From JABDMH01 sp965223165 (GTDB lineage Bacteria; Bacteroidota; Bacteroidia; Chitinophagales; Saprospiraceae), in the NCBI GenBank assembly GCA_965223165.1, contig CBDCVQ010000016.1, positions 496,001 to 560,000 of the forward strand: a stretch of 64,000 nt of DNA. The letters are read 5' to 3'. Shown one piece after another: positions 35,943-44,409 of the stretch. The notes beneath the pieces were generated by a model that saw only the letters and a list, made by a program, of their open reading frames with translations, was not told the DNA's origin and ran no database searches. How positions within the stretch are numbered: position 1 is the first letter of the stretch; the number at the start of each line of letters is the position of its first letter. The translations under genes and the position numbers were made by a program.

Positions 35943-36899
35943 ATGAATAAGTCTCCCAGCGACCTGAGAATTGTATTCATGGGCACGCCCGATTTTGCCG
36001 TGCCGACCTTGGAAAAATTAGTGTCTGCTGGTCTAAACGTCGTCGGCGTCATCACAGCGGTGGACAAGCTGGGAGGACGCGGGCGCAAATGGCTGCTGCA
36101 GTCTGCCGTAAAGAAATATGCCCTCTCCCATCGCATCCCAGTCATCCAACCCAAGAATCTCAAACGGGCTTCTTTCATCGATCTATTGACTTCACTACGA
36201 CCAGATCTACAGATCGTGGTGGCCTTTCGCATGCTGCCTGAGGTGGTGTGGAGCTTGCCCCCCATGGGCACCATCAATCTACACGCCTCTCTCCTTCCCG
36301 CCTATCGAGGTGCCGCTCCGATCAACTGGGCGATCATCCGGGGAGAAAAGATGACCGGTCTCACGACCTTCTTTATACAAAAGGAAATCGATACCGGGCG
36401 TCTCCTCAAGCAGGTACAAATACCCATACACAAGGACGACACAGCCGGAAGCCTGCACGACCGAATGATGCACGCCGGAGCTACCCTGGTGCATGATACT
36501 ATTGTGGACCTATGTGCCGGTCAGCTCGAGCCCAAAGAGCAAGATCATTCGCAAGCAACAGGGGCGCCAAAAATCTTCAAGGATTCCTGTGAGATAGATT
36601 TCACACAAAGCTGTGCGTCCGTTTACGATTTCGTGCGCGGTCTGAGTCCATACCCGACGGCAAGGACGAGGCTCGATGGCGTTTCGCTAAAGATCTACGC
36701 CGTCAAATGCACAGATCAGCCATCATCCCATCTGGCTCCTGGGCAAGTAGTGTCAGATGGTCGCACGTTCCTCCGGATGGCATGCATTGATACCTTCGTA
36801 GAGGTCTTAGATCTTCAATTGGAGGGAAGAAAGAGAATGGATAGCCAGACCTTCTTGAATGGCTACAAGATATCGTCGACGCTCAGCGCTAGAAAGTAG
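35943..36899 (+). CDS. fmt: methionyl-tRNA formyltransferase
   Basis: Formylates initiator methionyl-tRNA with 10-formyl-THF. IVFMGTPDFAVPTLEKL at the N-terminus, the catalytic asparagine and histidine in GTINLHASLLPAYRGAAPIN and the aspartate in EIDTGRLL are present; the C-terminal tRNA-binding domain begins around 210. 318 aa, normal. ATG 35943 follows an in-frame TTG at 35937 and is preferred. The stop overlaps the small convergent gene. Confidence 0.95.
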   Translation: MNKSPSDLRIVFMGTPDFAVPTLEKLVSAGLNVVGVITAVDKLGGRGRKWLLQSAVKKYALSHRIPVIQPKNLKRASFIDLLTSLRPDLQIVVAFRMLPEVVWSLPPMGTINLHASLLPAYRGAAPINWAIIRGEKMTGLTTFFIQKEIDTGRLLKQVQIPIHKDDTAGSLHDRMMHAGATLVHDTIVDLCAGQLEPKEQDHSQATGAPKIFKDSCEIDFTQSCASVYDFVRGLSPYPTARTRLDGVSLKIYAVKCTDQPSSHLAPGQVVSDGRTFLRMACIDTFVEVLDLQLEGRKRMDSQTFLNGYKISSTLSARK

Positions 36900-37083
36900 T
36901 AATTACCACCTTCTTAAGCGACTCCACGATGAACTTAGAAATCTTGACATCTGTCAACTCGGACTGGTCCAACAGGTATCCAGGTTGCGCAAAGGCATCC
37001 GGGCAATAGTTCAAGTAAGCGACCGACAGCGCTGATATCAAAATAAGCAAGAGAATACCAACGACCTTCAAGGTTTTCATCAT
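36889..37083 (-). CDS. small membrane-anchored protein, 64 aa
   Basis: MMKTLKVVGILLLILISALSV forms an N-terminal membrane helix or signal anchor, followed by a 40-residue tail (DQSELTDVKISKFIVESLKKV). Overlaps the end of fmt by 11 bp on the opposite strand. No family recognised; the membrane-helix layout and clean start are the main support. Confidence 0.5.
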   Translation of the reverse strand: MMKTLKVVGILLLILISALSVAYLNYCPDAFAQPGYLLDQSELTDVKISKFIVESLKKVVITTF

Positions 37084-37216
37084 TTGATATTTCGTCAAGG
37101 CTAAAATATTAGAATAATCTTTAATAAAAAGTTAAGGTTCCCCTATGCAAGTCTTAAGATATTCTATTCAATAGACGACTGGCGGTCCGATTTGGTTGCA
37201 TGAAGTGCAAAAAAAA

Positions 37217-38845
37217 TCAACCGCCAGCCGCAGCCAGTGCCCTAAGGTACGCATTCTCATGCTCCTTTGTCAACTGCTGGGGAGTGGTCAAGATCTCGAC
37301 CTTTCCTTCTCGTAACACCAGGACCCGGTCGCAGCAATGTCTGATCAATGCCAGGTCATGTGCCACGAGCAGGATGGTGATACCGGACGCCGAGCGCAAT
37401 TTTTGCAGGAGTTGTACCATCCTCCACTGGACCCCCTTGTCCAAAGATGTCAGGGATTCGTCCAGGATCAGGATGCTTGGAGCAGCCGCGAGGGCTCTGG
37501 CGATGCAGATGCGCTGTTTTTCTCCGCCCGACAACTGATTGCGGTACTTCAGTAGGTGTCCTGGGGTGAGCTGTACCTCGCCCATCAACTCTTCCAACCT
37601 TTGCCTTCGCTCCTTCCGGTGCAGGCTGGGCTGGAAAGCCTGGAGCGTCTCCAGCAAGATCTTGTCTACTCGGCGCAAGGGAGGTAGGGCCGTGGCAGCG
37701 TCTTGCATCAGGTATTGCACGAATCCAAAGAATTGGCGTGGGTCCTCGCTGACCCGGTCCTGCACTTGTCTGGCATCAAGCAAGACGGACCCCTGGTATC
37801 CGGAGAGCAATCCACCCATGATCTTCGCCAAGGTAGATTTGCCGCTCCCCGAGGCGCCAACGATGCCAAAAAACTCACCTCGCGCCACCGAGAAGGAGAC
37901 CTGATGAAGCGCAGGGTGCGATGGCACCTCGGCCGGAGAGCGCACCGAGCGATACGTGTGGGAGACCCCCTTGACCGCAATGATTGAGCGAGGACTATCC
38001 GCTTCATCCGGGCCTTGGGCAGAGCGTAGTCGATGATAGCTCTGCACGAGCTGCTCCGAATAGCTTCCGGACGGATGGAGATGATCCAGCACCTCTCCCC
38101 TACCACGACTGTCTATTTGCCCCTCATGCATGATGTACCACTGATGTGCGCCCAAGCGCCTGCATAAACCCAGATCATGGCTGATCACGAGAAAAGCACA
38201 GCCTATCTCCGCTCGGAGCCGAGTGAACAAATCTGCCAATGCCTGCTTATTCAGCGTGTCCACCGAAGAGAATGGTTCGTCTGCCAGGATCAGCTTCGGC
38301 CTTGGAGCCAGCGCCATCGCTATAGCCGCCCGCTGCAGCTGTCCCACCGAGACCTGGTGGGGATAGGAACGCAGGACCCGCATGGGGTCTTCGAGATTGA
38401 CCTTTTCAAATAGCATCAGGACTTTCGCTCGCCGCTGACTGCCGGAAACATTATTCTTGATCGCCACTGCCTCACCGACCTGACGGCCTATCCGCATGAT
38501 GGGGTTCATGGCTAGCAGGGGATTTTGCATCACGGTGGTGATCTGCTTGCCCAGCACCTCCTTACGCCACGATCGAGTGAATGATAATTGCTCTTCCCCT
38601 TGCCATCTGATGCTGCTTTCCAATCCCAGCCTTGCATTTTTTGGCAAGAGGCCCAATACGGCTTTGGCTAGGCTTGATTTGCCCGAACCGGTCTCTCCAA
38701 AGAGGAGTGTAATCTCGCCTGCACGCACATCGAGATCTACCCCTTTCAGGGCCTCCAGCGATTCCTCGGCGGTTTCGTAGCCAAGGGAAAGGTTTTCAAT
38801 TTGCAACAGTACTTTCCCCTCGTTCCGTTCGTCCGTCCTGCTCAT
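37217..38845 (-). CDS. fused ABC ATPase, oligopeptide type (two ATP-binding domains)
   Basis: 542 aa with two complete ABC cassettes. First: GETGSGKSSLAKAVLG (about residue 50), signature VSVGQLQRAAIAMA, LILADEPFSSVD. Second: GASGSGKSTLAKIMGG (about 330), LSGGEKQRICIARA, LILDESLTSLD. This layout is that of YejF/DppDF fusions serving peptide or nickel importers. In the first cassette the usual LSGG is VSVGQ. No permease or binding-protein gene is adjacent, so the transported substrate is not known. Confidence 0.9.
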   Translation of the reverse strand: MSRTDERNEGKVLLQIENLSLGYETAEESLEALKGVDLDVRAGEITLLFGETGSGKSSLAKAVLGLLPKNARLGLESSIRWQGEEQLSFTRSWRKEVLGKQITTVMQNPLLAMNPIMRIGRQVGEAVAIKNNVSGSQRRAKVLMLFEKVNLEDPMRVLRSYPHQVSVGQLQRAAIAMALAPRPKLILADEPFSSVDTLNKQALADLFTRLRAEIGCAFLVISHDLGLCRRLGAHQWYIMHEGQIDSRGRGEVLDHLHPSGSYSEQLVQSYHRLRSAQGPDEADSPRSIIAVKGVSHTYRSVRSPAEVPSHPALHQVSFSVARGEFFGIVGASGSGKSTLAKIMGGLLSGYQGSVLLDARQVQDRVSEDPRQFFGFVQYLMQDAATALPPLRRVDKILLETLQAFQPSLHRKERRQRLEELMGEVQLTPGHLLKYRNQLSGGEKQRICIARALAAAPSILILDESLTSLDKGVQWRMVQLLQKLRSASGITILLVAHDLALIRHCCDRVLVLREGKVEILTTPQQLTKEHENAYLRALAAAGG

Positions 38846-38936
38846 CTATCCACTAAATTGGGACAATTGGCCCGAACATCCCGCGACAGGTCGACAAATA
38901 TTTGTAGTCGGCGAGATTGCTAGTAGATTAGCAGCC

Positions 38937-39821
38937 GTGAATGTGTTGACCACCCGAGGACTGAGCAAGAGCTATGGCACGCTCCAGGCGGTAGCGGATC
39001 TCGATCTTAGCATACCTTCCGGCACCGTTTACGGTCTACTTGGTCCCAATGGCAGTGGTAAGACTACCACTCTCGGTATGGTGCTGGGCATTATCAAAGC
39101 GGATCAGGGGACTTTCGAGTGGTTTGGCGGCAAGTATGGTGACTATAGTCGCCTACAACTGGGCTGTATGCTTGAGCGTCCCAGTTTTTATCCCAACCTC
39201 CACGCGGACGACAATCTTGCATTGATCAAACACATCAAGCAGTCTCGTGAGTCGAACTTTGACGATCTCCTGGAGCTCGTCAATTTGCGAGACCGTCGAC
39301 GTACGCCTTTTCAAGGATACTCGCTAGGTATGAGGCAACGCCTGGCCCTCGCCGCAGCGCTTATCGGCGACCCCCAGGCACTGATCCTGGATGAACCGAC
39401 CAATGGCCTGGACCCACAAGGCATCGCAGATGTCCGGACGGTCATCCGTCAAATTGCGGGATCCGGCAAGACCATTCTTCTGGCGAGTCACATGCTCGAC
39501 GAGGTGGAAAAGGTCTGCAGCCATGTGGCGATTTTGAAAGCCGGTCGACTGATCGCCGACGGCCCCGTGCATTCGATACTGGCGGAGGGGCTAGCGCTTG
39601 AGATCGCAGGTTCAGACATGCCTGCGTTGCAGAGATTCCTGCAGGAGTTGCCGGGCATCGGATCTGTGGTGACCCGGGAGGTGCTGCTGGAGGTGACGGT
39701 AGAAAGAAACTGGTCAGCGGCCTCACTCAATCGCCATCTGGTCGAGCATGGCTTGGAAATCTCTCATCTCCGGGAGAAGAGACAAACGCTGGAGGAGGGA
39801 TTTCTTCAACTAGTCAAGTAA
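38937..39821 (+). CDS. ABC transporter ATP-binding protein
   Basis: 294 aa, starting at GTG 38937. Walker A GPNGSGKTTTLGMVLG, signature YSLGMRQRLALAAAL, Walker B ALILDEPTNGLDP. It resembles the BcrA/NatA type exporters. It is followed after 10 bp by its permease; the pair forms an export operon. In Bacteroidota similar pairs include gliding-motility GldA, but this pair lacks GldG, so I do not name it. Confidence 0.9.
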   Translation: MNVLTTRGLSKSYGTLQAVADLDLSIPSGTVYGLLGPNGSGKTTTLGMVLGIIKADQGTFEWFGGKYGDYSRLQLGCMLERPSFYPNLHADDNLALIKHIKQSRESNFDDLLELVNLRDRRRTPFQGYSLGMRQRLALAAALIGDPQALILDEPTNGLDPQGIADVRTVIRQIAGSGKTILLASHMLDEVEKVCSHVAILKAGRLIADGPVHSILAEGLALEIAGSDMPALQRFLQELPGIGSVVTREVLLEVTVERNWSAASLNRHLVEHGLEISHLREKRQTLEEGFLQLVK

Positions 39822-39831
39822 GCCTACCCCT

Positions 39832-40623
39832 ATGTTCTTGCTAAAACTGGAATGGCTCAAATTCAGAAGGAACACTACGGTGCGGGTCCTGCTGGCGCTA
39901 TATGTCGTGCTGCTTCCGACAGCGTGGTCAGCACAGTCCATGCCTGGACACGGACCCGAGGCGATGGTCCAATTTCCAGCAGTATGGAGTTTTGTAGGTT
40001 ACGTCGGCAACTGGCTGTCCTTCCTTTTGCTTGGCTTTCTGGGTGTCTACGTCTTCACCTATGAGTTTGCCAACCGTATGCTGAGGCAAAACGTCTTGAC
40101 GGGTCTGCACCGGAGACAAGTCTACCTAGCCAAATGGCAGTTTCTCCTTCTGCTGGCTCTGGCAGCCACGCTCTATTATGCAGTCACCTGCTTATTGGTG
40201 GGATTCATCTATACCGACGCCACGGAGATAGGGCTTGCCTGGCAACGTCTTTACATGGTTCCTCGCTATCTTCTCATGTGTCTGGGCTACATGAGCCTTG
40301 GAGTACTTTGTGCGCTACTGATCCGGCGCACGGCGGTGGCCGTCTTTCTCTACTTTGGATATGTGTTGCTTTTTGAGTGGCTATTTCGCTGGGTGGTGCA
40401 CCAAAAGGTGGTGGACAACGTAACCATGCATTTCTATCCGGCGAACGCCTTTGAGGACTTGGTACCCCTACCTCTCACTGATTTTGCGCTAGCGCAACAA
40501 TTCATTGACGAGAATGCTTCTTCAATCTTCCTGTCCCCCACGCAGGCAGTCATTGCTTCCACGATCTATCTCACTCTCTTCGTATGGGGTGGGCACTACC
40601 TTCTCCAATCGAGAGACCTCTAA
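39832..40623 (+). CDS. ABC-2 type permease, 263 aa
   Basis: Six hydrophobic segments in a 263-residue protein, starting with MFLLKLEWLKFRRNTTVRVL, typical for ABC-2 permeases, and YVFTYEFANRMLRQNVLTGL. Encoded directly after the matching ATPase. Substrate unknown. The next gene is convergent. Confidence 0.88.
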   Translation: MFLLKLEWLKFRRNTTVRVLLALYVVLLPTAWSAQSMPGHGPEAMVQFPAVWSFVGYVGNWLSFLLLGFLGVYVFTYEFANRMLRQNVLTGLHRRQVYLAKWQFLLLLALAATLYYAVTCLLVGFIYTDATEIGLAWQRLYMVPRYLLMCLGYMSLGVLCALLIRRTAVAVFLYFGYVLLFEWLFRWVVHQKVVDNVTMHFYPANAFEDLVPLPLTDFALAQQFIDENASSIFLSPTQAVIASTIYLTLFVWGGHYLLQSRDL

Positions 40624-40661
40624 ATGGTTCCTGACTCCGCAGCTAACCGCCGTCGGCCTTT

Positions 40662-42527
40662 TTAGTCCGGCTTGCGGATTTGGGTCCCATCCGCGACGTT
40701 GAGCATGTTGTCCGACAGGTCAATATCCGCCAGTCGTAAGCTCGGATCTATGCTGACCGACTTGACCTGCTCCAGCGGTACGTCCAGACGGAGGGTGTAG
40801 TCGCGATGGGTCCAGGGCCAGTCCGGCTCCTTCCTATATTCGCGCTCGTCTTCCTTGACTTTTTCACCCCGCATGATACGTAGAGGGATCGTGTGGTTGG
40901 ACTCGCTGCCGTCCACGTAGGCGACTCTCACATCTATCGGCATGGGCATTTCGCCGAGGTTGGCCAAGGCAACGTGGGTGTGACCGTCAGACTCTGCGAT
41001 CTCTCGCACGGCATAATTGATGCGACGCGTCGTGTTGATAAAATACTCTCGGTACCAGTCCAACTCCAGGCCACTTTCCTTTTCAAAGATTCGAATGAAG
41101 TCATTGGCATTTGGATGCTTAAACCTCCAGGTATAGTAGTACCGCAAGATGGCCCGGTCAAACACCTCCTTCCCTACAACGTATTCAAGTTGCTTCAGAA
41201 AGACCGAGCCCTTGGTATAACTACCCGTGCCGTAGGCGCTATTGGTAGCAAAGTGATCCGCGTGCATGCTAAGCGGCTCCTCGATCGGTGACTTGGCGAT
41301 GTTACGATATCCATTGTAGCTGCTGACGTAAGGCATCAAATCGTATTTGCCAGGGATGATTTGCTCTCTGCGCAACTCATTCATCACTTCAGTGGTGGCA
41401 AAACTGGTGAACCCTTCATCCATCCAGGCATAGAGGCTCTCGTTGGTACCTAGCAGCATTTGAAACCACGTGTGCATCAACTCGTGCACAGATACGCCCA
41501 CCAGGCTACCCAGGCTGCGCTCACCCGTGATCAGGGTTGCCATCGGGTACTCCATGCCGCCGTCTCCCCCTTGTATGAAGGCATAGCTCTCATAGGGATA
41601 CTCGCCAAAGCGCTTGACGATATACGACCAGGCCTTGCGCATGATCGCGGGCAAGGCTTCCCATTTGTCCTTGTTGTATTCGGTCTCTTTGTAGAAGAAA
41701 TGGAGCGTTTTACCATCCTCCGTGAGTGTCGACGTGTGTGTATACTCCGGATCCGCAGCCCAGACAAAGTCATGTACATTTTCTGCCTTGAAGTGCCAGG
41801 TCAACTTATCCCTTCCCTTGTGCTTCACCTTTGAGGGAGTGTAACCGTACCCGATCTCCGAGGCATTTTGCAGGACGCCCGTACCACCTATGATATAATC
41901 GTTGTCTATGGAAATCTTCACGTCAAAGTTTCCCCAGACGCCGTAAAATTCTCGGCCCACGTAGGGATTAGCATGCCACCCCTGATAGTCGTATTCACAT
42001 AGCTTGGGGTACCACTGTGACATCGAATAATCGATGCCCTCTGCGTTGTGCCTTCCCGAGCGACGGATCTGCTGCGGCACCTGCGCCGTAAAGTCCATCT
42101 CCAATACCGTGACTGAATGCGGCTGTATCGGGCGATCCAATGTGACCTCAAGGATGGTGCCCTCCACTGCATACTTGGTATTTCTCCCGTCCTGGGTCAG
42201 CGCATGCACCTGGATATATCCCTGCTCCTTGGGTTTGAGATGCTGGATGCGATCCATCACTCGTCCGTCCGGATCAGCGATGGTTCTAGATCGTTCGTCC
42301 ATCATGCTGCCCGGCTGAAAAGCGTTGAAGTAGAGGTGGTAGAAGACACGAGACAAGGTATCTGGCGAGTTGTTGAAGTAGAAAAGCGTCTGTTGCCCCT
42401 CATATCGGTGCGTCTTCACATCAAAATCTACGGTCATGCGATAATCGACCTGCTGCTGCCATCGGTCGGCCTGGGCAAAGGTCAGTTGTGCAATAAGCAA
42501 ACAGAAAAGGAAGAGGCGGCTTTTCAT
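40662..42527 (-). CDS. M1 family zinc aminopeptidase, 621 aa
   Basis: Exported (signal peptide MKSRLFLFCLLIAQLTFAQ). The zinc motif HELMHTWFQM is followed 18 residues after the second His by the glutamate in WMDEGFTSF, and GGMEYP takes the place of the usual GAMEN substrate loop. The N-terminal beta-domain begins DYRMTVDFDVKTHRYEGQQ. Likely periplasmic or surface peptide processing. It has no T9SS tail. ATG 42527 is chosen because the signal begins there. Confidence 0.92.
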   Translation of the reverse strand: MKSRLFLFCLLIAQLTFAQADRWQQQVDYRMTVDFDVKTHRYEGQQTLFYFNNSPDTLSRVFYHLYFNAFQPGSMMDERSRTIADPDGRVMDRIQHLKPKEQGYIQVHALTQDGRNTKYAVEGTILEVTLDRPIQPHSVTVLEMDFTAQVPQQIRRSGRHNAEGIDYSMSQWYPKLCEYDYQGWHANPYVGREFYGVWGNFDVKISIDNDYIIGGTGVLQNASEIGYGYTPSKVKHKGRDKLTWHFKAENVHDFVWAADPEYTHTSTLTEDGKTLHFFYKETEYNKDKWEALPAIMRKAWSYIVKRFGEYPYESYAFIQGGDGGMEYPMATLITGERSLGSLVGVSVHELMHTWFQMLLGTNESLYAWMDEGFTSFATTEVMNELRREQIIPGKYDLMPYVSSYNGYRNIAKSPIEEPLSMHADHFATNSAYGTGSYTKGSVFLKQLEYVVGKEVFDRAILRYYYTWRFKHPNANDFIRIFEKESGLELDWYREYFINTTRRINYAVREIAESDGHTHVALANLGEMPMPIDVRVAYVDGSESNHTIPLRIMRGEKVKEDEREYRKEPDWPWTHRDYTLRLDVPLEQVKSVSIDPSLRLADIDLSDNMLNVADGTQIRKPD

Positions 42528-42540
42528 AAGAGGCAAAATT

Positions 42541-43446
42541 TTAGTCTGAACGAATAGGGCTGATCAGTTTGTAGCGCTGCGACCACCAATCATAGCGTCG
42601 GGCGAAATAGGCCATAAAGAGCAGGGCAGCAACGAAGAACAAGATAGTCATCGCAGAGAGATCCAATTCCAGCAATGTAAACATGGCCGGTGTTTGGATG
42701 GCAGACGCCTCAAACGTGACGATTAAGGCCCCGTAAATGTTCGTGGCGGCGTGCACCCCCAGGGCCAACTCCAGACGGTCATCGAGTATCGTCCCCAGCC
42801 CCAATATCACACCAAAGCCGATATAATACACCATCATCCGGCCAAAGCCAAAGGCCTGCACCTCCGGATTTGCACTATGCATCAGCCCGAAGAGCACGGA
42901 CGTCAAGAGGAGCGGAACGAGTCGATTGTTGAAAGCCAGTCCAAACTGCTGCAGCAGATATCCTCGGAAGAAGATCTCCTCGAAGGAGGTCTGAATGGGC
43001 AGCAACAACGCCACCAGCAGGAGCGGAAGGAACTTGGACAGCTCAAAAGTCCATTGATACAGATCGGGATTGTCGATATAAAGCACCAGCTCTACCGCCG
43101 CCGTGAGTGCAAACCAGATGAGGAAGCTAAGACCAATGCGTGGCCAGTCCAGGGCTTGAAATGGGGTAATCAAGGTCAGGAAGGGTCTGCGATACAGCCA
43201 CTTGGTCGCTGCAGCCAAACCCAGCAGTGCGCCAAGGAAACCTAAAATCACGGCCGCAAGGAAGGTGGTCTGCGAGATACCCAATGACGCGCTATTGAGC
43301 ATTTCAGGGGTCAATCCGCTTCCTGTCGCCCCTGCAAGCATCGCCAAGGGCAACTGTCCCAAGAACATTCCGGCAACGACAAATAGAAGTGTGAGTAGAA
43401 ATAGAAGAAAGCCTCTCTTCCCCTGGGTAGCAATCTGAAAAAACAT
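42541..43446 (-). CDS. CPBP (CAAX-like) intramembrane protease, 301 aa
   Basis: A protein of about eight membrane spans. Conserved motifs: EEIFFRGYLLQ (EExxxR), LFGLMHS, and HAATNIYGAL supplying the remaining metal-binding residues. Family members cleave membrane-anchored peptides. The frame opens at 43602, but MFFQIATQGKRG at 43446 is the plausible start, and a terminator hairpin sits between. It lies 14 bp upstream of the M1 peptidase gene on the same strand, likely one operon. Confidence 0.88.
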   Translation of the reverse strand: MFFQIATQGKRGFLLFLLTLLFVVAGMFLGQLPLAMLAGATGSGLTPEMLNSASLGISQTTFLAAVILGFLGALLGLAAATKWLYRRPFLTLITPFQALDWPRIGLSFLIWFALTAAVELVLYIDNPDLYQWTFELSKFLPLLLVALLLPIQTSFEEIFFRGYLLQQFGLAFNNRLVPLLLTSVLFGLMHSANPEVQAFGFGRMMVYYIGFGVILGLGTILDDRLELALGVHAATNIYGALIVTFEASAIQTPAMFTLLELDLSAMTILFFVAALLFMAYFARRYDWWSQRYKLISPIRSD

Positions 43447-43490
43447 GCGCGACTTTGGGCCAAAGGAGTTTACGGGAGGGCCCAAGATAT

Positions 43491-43518
43491 AAAAAACCCG
43501 CAGCTCGGTAACTGCGGG
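43491..43518 (-). terminator. intrinsic terminator in the leader of the CPBP gene
   Basis: On the minus strand CCCGCAG and CTGCGGG form a 7-bp stem with loop TTACCGAG, followed by six T residues. It lies about 45 bases before the CPBP start codon. No gene end lies upstream on that strand, since the next gene is divergent, so it should stop a leader transcript: attenuator or the end of a small RNA. A small GACC/GGTC hairpin precedes it. Confidence 0.65.
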
Positions 43519-43670
43519 AAAATTATGGTGTTCGATTTGGTTAATAGACCTTCTATCGGTCTTCCTGCAAAAACCGTGACAATTCTTACAACTGCCGTCC
43601 AAACATGATAGAATTATGTTATTTGAGCGGTTTGAGATATCATTGTAGTTTTGAGCAAAGAAACTTAGCC

Positions 43671-44234
43671 ATGAAGCTCGACAAGACCTGGATCGTAATC
43701 ACCGCTATGATCGTCATCGCGGCGGGAAGCCGTTTTTTGCCGCACTGGCATAATTTCACCGCTGTGGGTGCCATGGGGCTGTTTGGGGCCGCCTACTTTA
43801 AGCAGAAGTATTGGTCACTGCTCGTGCCGCTCTTAGCTCTTTGGGTCAGCGATTTGATACTGAACAATGTGGTGTATGGCCATTACTATGAAGGTTTTGT
43901 CTGGTTTGGCGCCAATGTTATCTGGGTGTACGCAGGCTTTGCCGCCATTGTGGGTGTAGGACTGCTACTGCTGAAGGTCGTCAAGCCCGGCCGTGTGCTG
44001 CTCGCCGCTGTCCTGGCCTCGGTCGCGTTCTTCTTGATCAGCAACTTTGGATCGTTTGTGCTGGATCCTGGCGGTATTTACCCTAATTCATCCGCTGGTC
44101 TACTATCTGCCTACGCGGCTGGCCTTCCCTTTTTCTGGAACTCCCTACTCGCCAACATTGTCTTCTCCTGTGTGCTCTTTGGCATCTATGAGTTTGCCAT
44201 CTTGCGAAGGCCTCTCGAGCTCACGCAGCGCTAG
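43671..44234 (+). CDS. DUF6580 family putative transport protein
   Basis: A 187-residue membrane protein with five or six spans. ITAMIVIAAGSRFLPHWHNF, TAVGAMGLFGAAYFK, LWVSDLILNNVVYGHY and GGIYPNSSAGLLSAYAAGLPFF match the family, which is proposed to be a transport component. The open frame starts at 43605; MKLDKTWIV at 43671 is the better start. Confidence 0.85.
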   Translation: MKLDKTWIVITAMIVIAAGSRFLPHWHNFTAVGAMGLFGAAYFKQKYWSLLVPLLALWVSDLILNNVVYGHYYEGFVWFGANVIWVYAGFAAIVGVGLLLLKVVKPGRVLLAAVLASVAFFLISNFGSFVLDPGGIYPNSSAGLLSAYAAGLPFFWNSLLANIVFSCVLFGIYEFAILRRPLELTQR

Positions 44235-44409
44235 CGGACCTAGTGGAACGTACCACTGAAAGCGGAATACCCGATCGCCTTCTTTCGTACCCATGCTGCA
44301 TCGCCAGAAAGCCCTACGTGCCGCAGCATGGCGGGATGTTCGGTTCTGTCTCTACGATTGGGCGCGAAACAATAGTGATCCATGCATTCTTTTCGATGCT
44401 ATGTGTCCA

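Noticed and set aside
37177..37230. CTGGCGGT/ACCGCCAG inverted repeat at the end of the fused ABC gene as a terminator
   Set aside because: The arms are separated by about 33 bases and the T run lies inside the loop, so it does not make a standard terminator.
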